Part shown: positions 30,101-35,633 of the stretch, in pieces | Numbering within the stretch: the stretch's first letter is position 1 | Layout: each line of letters starts with the position of its first letter | DNA from: Parvularia atlantis | Taxonomy: Eukaryota > Opisthokonta > Rotosphaerida | Direction of reading: 5' to 3' | Assembly: GCA_943704415.1 (NCBI GenBank) | Contig: CALSCO010000759.1 | Location: 1 to 35,633, forward strand | DNA: 35,633 bases | The notes under the pieces: model-generated | Databases searched by the model: none | What the model was told of the DNA's origin: nothing | Seen by the model: only the letters and a program-made list of their open reading frames with translations | Program-made: the position numbers and the translations under genes

Positions 30101-33100
30101 ACCGTGTTGTGCAGCTGCAAGTGCCCATCCCGGCCGACCTCAAGCGCGACGGGCGCTTCCGCCGCACGCACCAGGTCGTCGGCCAGCTGCCGCACGGCCT
30201 GTCGGAGGCGCTTGGCGGCGACACGGAGCTGCACCTGTGGAGCCACGCGATCGCCAAGATCCCCAAGTGCGCGCACAGTGTGCGTTCGCTGCGTCTGTTG
30301 ACAGGGAGCCAGGGACACGGACGGGCACATGTTTGGCCTGATCGAGGGCAGCGAGCCGGCGCTGGCCCGCTTCATCCACGAGAAATTCCCGACTATCTTC
30401 GCGATCGAGCACAAGGCCGCCAAGTCGGACGGCACGGTGGCGCCGACGCACCAGCAGATCGTCTCGCGCGCGTTCACGCGGTGCGCCGCAGCGCACGCAG
30501 CGCACACAGACTCACGCAGGCGCACGCACAGCACGTTCCTCCTGCTCAACGCCGAGGTCGCGCTCGTCGGCGCGCCGCTGTCGACCGCGGCGTGCTCGGT
30601 CGCGTTGTGCTACGTGCATGGCCGCACCGTCAGCGTGGCCAGCGTCGGCTCCACTCAGGCATGTGACGGCACGGCACGGCGCGCGTCTGTTAGGCCCGCG
30701 CTCAGACGATGGGAACAACACAGGCGCTGCTGATCAAGGGGCGTGGCAAGGCGCAGCTGCTGAGCCGGAGGTTCCTGTGCTCGGACGCGGACGAGGCCAC
30801 GCGCATCCGCGGTCTCGGCGGTGCGCATGCCTCGAAACGATGCTGGGGGCTATACTGACACAGGTTGCAGGATGCCTCGAGCGCGACGGCTCGCTCGCGC
30901 GCCCGAAAGGCATCGACCCGCACTTTTCGTTGGCGACGTCTGCACGGTCTGCGCCGGCCACAAGCTCACCCGACGGGGGCGCGGCGTCACCCGAGGAAGA
31001 CAGCGTGCTTAACAGCCAGGCACGCACACTGGTCAGCGCGAGTGCGGTCTGTCGCTGAGCCGCTCGACGCAGGACATGACCCGCGCGGTCGTGCACTCGC
31101 GCGTCATCGGCTCGACGCACATGCTGCCGCTCGTCAACGCCGTGCCGCACGTCAAGCACGCAGAGGTGCGTCGTCGGCTTGCGTGTGCGCGCGACGCCGA
31201 CGTGCGCCACAGTTTGCCGACGACGACGAGTACGTCGTGATCGCCAGTAGCGCGTTCTGGGCCGTCATGACCGACGACGACGTCGGCCGGAGCCTTGCTG
31301 GCATGATCGACCTCGACTGTAACCAGCGCTCGCTGCGGGTGCACACGGGCGTGCACACCGTCGCTGCTGCCTTGTGACGCGCGCATGTGGGTTGCAGCTG
31401 CGCGACCAGGCGTTTGCCTACGGTGCGCGCGGCCCGCTGGCCGTGCAGGTGATCGACCTGCGCTACGCCGTGTTTGGCAACGAGCCGTACCGCGACAAGC
31501 GCATCCCGTCGTCGGGCTCGGGCAGCTCGACGCCGGGCATCGCGCGGATGCAGTCGCCCGACGCGAAGGCGAGTGGCTTGCCGGCGCGGCTGTTGCAGCA
31601 CACGGTCTCACGCGCGCTACGATCGGCAGGAGGTCAAGCCGCCGACCGAGGTCGTCGTGCTCGTCTTCACCGACATCAAGTCGTCGACGGCGCTGTGGGA
31701 GCGCAGCCCGCAGGCGATGCGGGACGCGATCGCGCTGCACAACAGTCTCATGCGCGAGTACGCGCTGCAGGTCAACGGCTACGAGGCGCGTTCCCGCGTG
31801 GGCAGCTTGCTTGCGGCCCGCTGAACGGCGCCCGCTCAGGTCAAAACCGAGGGCGACGCGTTCATGATCGCGTTTTGGACCGTGCGGGACGCGGTCGACT
31901 GGTGCATCACAATCCAGCGCCGCCTGCTCGACGCGGCCTGGCCCGCGTCGCTGCTCAAGGAGGCGCCCGCGGCCGAGAAGCGCGGGGACAAGGGCGAGCT
32001 GCTGTTCCGGTGCGCTTTCAGCACTACACACGCGCTATGCCCGTCCTGAGCCGACGCCGTCCGGGCGCAGCGGCCTGACCGTGCGCATGGGCATCCACAT
32101 GGGCTTCCCCGTGTGCGAGATGGACCCGACGACGGGGCGGATGGACTACTTTGGCCCGGTCGTCAACCGCGCGGCGCGCATCTGCTCGGCGGCAGACGGC
32201 GGGGAGATCTACGTCTCTGCAGACTCGTGGGTGCGTGTGCGCGCGGCCGCGCCCGACCGCTCCGCTCAGCGCGCCTGCGTAGAACGAGGTCGTGTTGAGC
32301 GACAAGGAGCGGACAGAGCTGCGCAAGCGCGGCGTCGAGATCGCTGCGCTCGACCTGGGCGAGTTTAACCTGCGCGGGCTCGAGACGCCTGAGCACCTAT
32401 TCCTAGTGCGCGCGTGCGGCTGTTTGGGCCGAGACCGCTGACGCGTCGGCGGCAGCTCTTCCCGAAGCAGCTCGAGGGGCGCAAGACGATCACGCGGAGC
32501 CAGCAGGCGCAGCAGCAGCAGATTGCGCGGCACATCAAGTGCGTGGGGGGCCGTGCAAACGCGCGAGCGTGGCTGACACGCCACCGGCAGGAACATGGAC
32601 GTGCCGTCCTCCGAGACCGTGCTCGACAGCTGGCGCTGCGTGCGCTGGATCCGCGAGCCCGTGAGCGTGCAGGTGCCGGTGCAGCCCGCGGCTGTGGACG
32701 ACTCGCGGTGCGCTGCTCTTGTTGCTGCCCCAAAGGGCTGACACGCCCGCGGGCCGAGCAGCAAGGGGCGCCTGCTGCTGACGCCGTTCTTCGTCTGCTT
32801 CGAGCCCAAGTTCCGCAACTTCCTCCTGCGCAACAAGAACCGAGACTCGCTCGCACTCGCGCTCAAGGACGTGAAGGACGTGCGGATCGTGCGTGTCGCG
32901 GACGCCAGCGCCACCGCAGTGCAGTGACGTACGGCACGCATCGCACGGCGCGCGCACAGGTCAGCGTGCCGTCGATGGGCCAGGGCCTCGAGATCACGTC
33001 GACATCGAACGAGTCGCTCGTATTCATGAAGCTCGAGGCGCGTTCCGCTCGCCCGCACACCGCGCACGCACAGGCTGACGCGCCGCTTGCGCAGCCTGCG

Positions 33101-33205
33101 GACGTACACGAGCTGCAGCAGCGCATCGTCACGCAGCGCGCGTACGCGCTCTCAATCGCCGCCAAGTCCGCGGCTTCGCGCCCGACGCCTCCGCTTGCCA
33201 CTTGA
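26356..33205 (+). CDS. CYR1: Fungal-type adenylate cyclase with FHA and GRAM-like additions
   Basis: Makes cAMP from ATP downstream of Ras or nutrient signals. Domains in order: FHA (26356-26987: [41 protein letters not shown]); Q15 tract and Ser/Pro linker (27041-27214); Ras-association domain (27271 to about 27630); leucine-rich repeats (about 27703-30270; e.g. [18 protein letters not shown]); PP2C-like domain (about 30317-31370; MFGLIEG lacks the metal-binding DGHGG); class III cyclase (about 31640-32405: FTDIKSST with a metal Asp, GYEVKTEGD with the adenine-contacting Lys, RMDYFG with its Asp partner, VNRAARI); then [10 protein letters not shown] and a GRAM-like domain ([17 protein letters not shown]...[10 protein letters not shown]). 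RA-LRR-PP2C-cyclase is the fungal order. Splice phases match through the FHA-to-RA and cyclase-to-GRAM joins. The Galpha-binding N-terminal domain was not seen. The 5' end and several LRR/PP2C borders are provisional. Confidence 0.9.
27056..27100 (+). repeat. Pure (CAG)15, polyglutamine
   Basis: Fifteen uninterrupted CAG codons encode Q15 directly after YFM, between the FHA and RA domains of the cyclase. Pure repeats of this kind tend to vary in length between strains. Confidence 0.97.
31786..31839 (+). other. GC-AG intron in the cyclase catalytic domain
   Basis: The exon ends VNGYE and the next begins VKTEGDAFM; together they give the near-invariant class III cyclase motif [11 protein letters not shown]. 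The intron begins GCGCGTTC and ends CTCAG with CTGAAC upstream. The only in-phase GT (31798) would insert four residues (ARSR) into this motif. Confidence 0.85.
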
Positions 33206-33250
33206 ACGACACTCGTTTTGTATATGCTTGATTTGCACTTGACACGTCAC

Positions 33251-34444
33251 ATGCCGCCGCTGCCGCCCGCGCGCGACCTCGCCGCCGCGCGCCGCGCGCT
33301 CGAGGACCGGCTCGAGCCGGCCAAGCAGCTGGTGATGGCCGTGTACATCAACTGCCTGCTGGCGTACCACGCCGCGTACGCCGCCGCGTTCGTGTGCGCG
33401 TACATGACAGCGCTCTGGTGCGTTCCTCGGGGCCGTGTGTGCGCGTGCGCCCCCCTTTGCTGAGCAGCGGGCGGGCGGGCGGGCAGGTACGTGACGAGCA
33501 CGACCAAGACGCTCTTCGAGCTCGTGACCATGGGCATGCTCGCGATGGTGCTCGTGCAGGTCGGCGTGCAGACGATGGGCTGGCGCCTCGCACTGCCGGC
33601 CGACTTCTTTGTCGTGCCCGCGGCCAGCCAGCACGAGTGCGCCGCGCCGGTTGCACCTCGTCCTGCTCGGGCGTCTCACACGGCGTCACCACACGCAGGA
33701 CCGCCACGCACAAGCGCGCACTGCAGTTCCACGAGCTGTGCGGCTTGGCCGTGCGGCTGCGCTTCGCCGTCGATGACTTCGTGGCCGTCGTCATGCGCGT
33801 GCAGCGCACCCGGCCGTGGCTGGTGCGCGCGGAAGCCTGCGCACGGATCGCGCTGGCCACTGACGCGCGCACGCGGCGCAGGTCACTGGCGTGCTCGGCG
33901 TGCTGCTGCTCGGCTCGCTGTGGCTGTCGACGCGCGTGCCCGACTCGGAGCTGTTCTTCTGGCTCGGTGCGCGCGTCCTGCGCGGGCTGCTCGCTCGGTG
34001 CTGATTTGGCGCGCGCGCACAAGGCATCGCTCTCGCTGTCACGCCCGCGGTGCAGCACTACTGTGCCGTCGAGCGCATCGACGCGCAGCTGCTGGCGCTG
34101 CTCGGCAGCCCGTACCGCGACCGCCTCCACCAGCTGCACCAGCACGTCGTCGCGCCGCTTCGCACCGCCGGGCAGCAGTTTGTGCGCTCTCTGCTAGACG
34201 AGGCGCCCGCTGCACGGTCGCGGTCTCCTTCTCCGCCGCCACCGCCAGCCAGTGCGTGCGCTTGTGGCGCCCGTGACCGATTAGCTGATGCTCCGCAGCC
34301 GCAGCCGCAGCCGCAAGCGCAGCCTCAGCCGCACCGACGCTCGCCGCTGCCGTCGCGTCCGAGCTGAGTGAGTCGTTCTACCTGGTCAGCCGCGACCGCG
34401 ACCTGGGCGACGAGCCGGCGAGCGCGGCGCCGGCGCTCTCGTGA
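33251..34444 (+). CDS. Multi-spanning membrane protein of unknown function
   Basis: Six exons (33251-33417, 33487-33636, 33699-33822, 33882-33966, 34024-34251, 34299-34444) give 299 residues. Two pairs of hydrophobic segments are seen: around VMAVYINCLLAYHAAYAAAF and LVTMGMLAMVLVQVGV, then VTGVLGVLLLGSLWL and FFWLGIALAVTPAV, separated by a helical loop (LQFHELCGLAVRL). The tail is Ser/Pro/Ala-rich and ends FYLVSRDRDLGDEP. The two-hairpin layout recalls reticulon-like or peroxisomal/ER-shaping proteins, but I recognise no family motif, so function is open. An upstream in-frame ATG at 33223 is only 18 bp past the cyclase stop and less likely. One acceptor is AAG (34021-34023) rather than CAG. 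Confidence 0.7.
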
Positions 34445-34527
34445 GAGACCGGGGTGGGCTGTGTGCTTTCTGTACATGGGCCGAGCAGGCCTGCTGTCCG
34501 ACTGGCACACTCATCGAAGCTCGAGCG

Positions 34528-35633
34528 ATGGTGGACGGCCACGTGGCGCGCGTCGCGTCGCGTGTGCTCTCGCTCGCCGCGCCGGCGGCGCCGCAACAGC
34601 ACGACGGCGCGGTGCTGGAACAGCTGGCGCGCGTGCTCGTGCGCGAGGCTGCGCGCGGGCGCTGGGACGTGGCGCTGCTGCTGCGCTCGCTCCTGCCCGA
34701 GCTCGTTGCGCGCGCCGTGCGCCTGCTCACCGACCTAGGTGACGGGCGCGCCAGCGACGCCGGCGACGCGCTGTCGCTCCTGACGTGGCCCGAGCTGTGC
34801 GTCGTCGCGCTCGCCAACCTGCTACCGCTGTACCCGCAGGTCCTGCGGTGCGTGGCGCCGCGTGCTGCGGCGGCGGCGTCTTGACGCGTGCGCCAAAGAC
34901 CGGCGCAGCCGCTGCTGGCCGGTGCGCCGCCCTTCTTCGAGCGGCTCGCGACGAGTGCCGACCCGGCTGCACGACGGGCCTGGCCCGTGCTCGCGCTCGC
35001 CGCCAGCCGCCTGCTCACGGCCGCGCCCGAGCTCGCGCGCCACGCCTGGGATTGGTCCGCGTTCTATCGACTGTTGCTCGCGAGCGACCCGGGCGACGTC
35101 GCAACGCGCGTGCACGCCGCCCGCGCCATTGCCGTGCTGCTGCGCATGCCGTCACCCGAGCCGCTGTTTGCATGTCACCTGCCGGAGGAAGTGCGCGCCG
35201 ACGCCGTGGTCATGTGGTGCGTGCTGCACGCTCTCGGCTGCGCGCAGAGCTCACGGCGCACGCCAGTCTTGACGAGGAGCGCCTGCTGCATGCGCTGCGG
35301 CAGGAGCTGCTGGCGGCGTCGGCAGACAGCCCGGCGGCCGCGTCGGCAGTGGACGACACCGTGATCACGGCTGCCGACCTCTCGCAGCACTCGGCGAGCG
35401 TGAGCGGCGTGCTGCTGCCCCGCGCGGCGACCGCGGCCGGCGCACCAGGACCGGCGGCGCACTTTGATGCGCCTCTGGTGATGACCGAGACGACGCGACG
35501 CAACCTGCACGCGCTCGCGCTGCTGCTCTCGCTCGGCGCGCCCGTCCTGCTCGAGGGCGCGACCGGTGCCGGCAAGACCGCGCTCGTCGAGGAGGCCGCG
35601 CGCCAGCTGGGCCGCACAGGCATGCCCCCCCCC
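34528..35633 (+). CDS. MDN1: Midasin (Rea1), N-terminal part, cut by window end
   Basis: Giant dynein-like AAA ATPase that strips assembly factors from pre-60S ribosomes in the nucleolus and nucleoplasm. Three exons are seen (34528-34847, 34899-35216, 35267 to the window edge). The N-terminal region is helical (ALLLRSLLPELVARAVRLL, WPELCVVALANLLPLYPQVL, ARAIAVLLRM), as in midasin before AAA1. The last exon has TTRRNLHALALLLSLGAPVLLEG followed by the Walker A GATGAGKT (about 35548-35571), which matches the midasin AAA1 entry (P-LLEGP-G-GKT). The remaining 4,000 or so residues lie outside. The second exon uses an AAAG acceptor (34895-34898) with CTTGACG upstream; this restores phase. Confidence 0.85.

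Noticed and set aside
32594-33205. Separate small GRAM-domain gene starting at ATG 32594
   Set aside because: The bases just before the ATG look like a normal intron end, the upstream cyclase frame has no stop of its own that fits, and phase matches. Kept as the main alternative to the fusion.
1-35633. Transposons, virus-like elements, CRISPR arrays, tRNA or rRNA genes
   Set aside because: I looked for terminal repeats, reverse transcriptase, integrase, transposase or capsid motifs, spaced repeats and cloverleaf-like segments and saw none; a tRNA could be missed by eye.

Overview
This is a very GC-rich, gene-dense eukaryotic nu­clear segment that I read as fungal. It holds 14 protein-coding genes on both strands, split by well over 100 very short introns (mostly 46-80 bp). 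Donors are mostly GTGCG, a CTGAC/CTCAC/CTGAG branch-like motif sits near the 3' end, and the acceptor is usually CAG. The fungal reading rests on an adenylate cyclase with the RA-LRR-PP2C-cyclase order known from fungi, a PHP-type histidinol-phosphatase (HIS2) and a Tem1/Spg1-like GTPase. A Siva-like zinc protein, a PX-AGC kinase and a possible E2F site suggest an early-diverging lineage rather than a typical yeast; that is inference. I found no rRNA, tRNA, CRISPR array, transposon or virus-like element.

Layout, left to right. 85-1079 (+): ALY/REF mRNA export adaptor, 5' end outside the window. 1534-5844 (+): F-BAR/C1/RhoGAP protein. 5875-7445 (+): TBL/PC-esterase type II membrane protein. 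7573-11003 (+): PX-domain AGC kinase. 11142-16088 (-): DNA polymerase delta catalytic subunit. 16198-16977 (+): Siva-like protein. 17015-18029 (-): histidinol-phosphatase. 18080-20597 (+): SCC4/MAU2-like cohesin loader. 20737-22761 (-): Tem1/Spg1-like GTPase with a long N-terminal extension. 22874-24278 (+): WSCD-like sulfotransferase. 24392-26237 (+): PDK/BCKDK-type mitochondrial kinase. 26356-33205 (+): adenylate cyclase, apparently with an added N-terminal FHA domain and C-terminal GRAM-like domain. 33251-34444 (+): multi-spanning membrane protein. 34528-35633 (+): midasin N-terminus, cut by the window edge.

The genes are neighbours, not one pathway. Themes are DNA replication and chromosome biology (POL3, MAU2-like), signalling at membranes (RhoGAP, PX kinase, GTPase, cyclase), glycan decoration (PC-esterase, sulfotransferase), and RNA or ribosome export and assembly (ALY/REF, midasin). 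Exon joins were made by hand from splice signals, phase and family motifs. For most genes the summed coding length is a multiple of three, but individual borders, mainly in the cyclase LRR/PP2C part and the MAU2-like gene, are provisional. The most notable observations are the FHA-...-GRAM cyclase architecture, recurrent GC-AG introns with a GCGCGT-type donor, and an E2F/SBF-like site in the 109-bp promoter shared by POL3 and the Siva-like gene.
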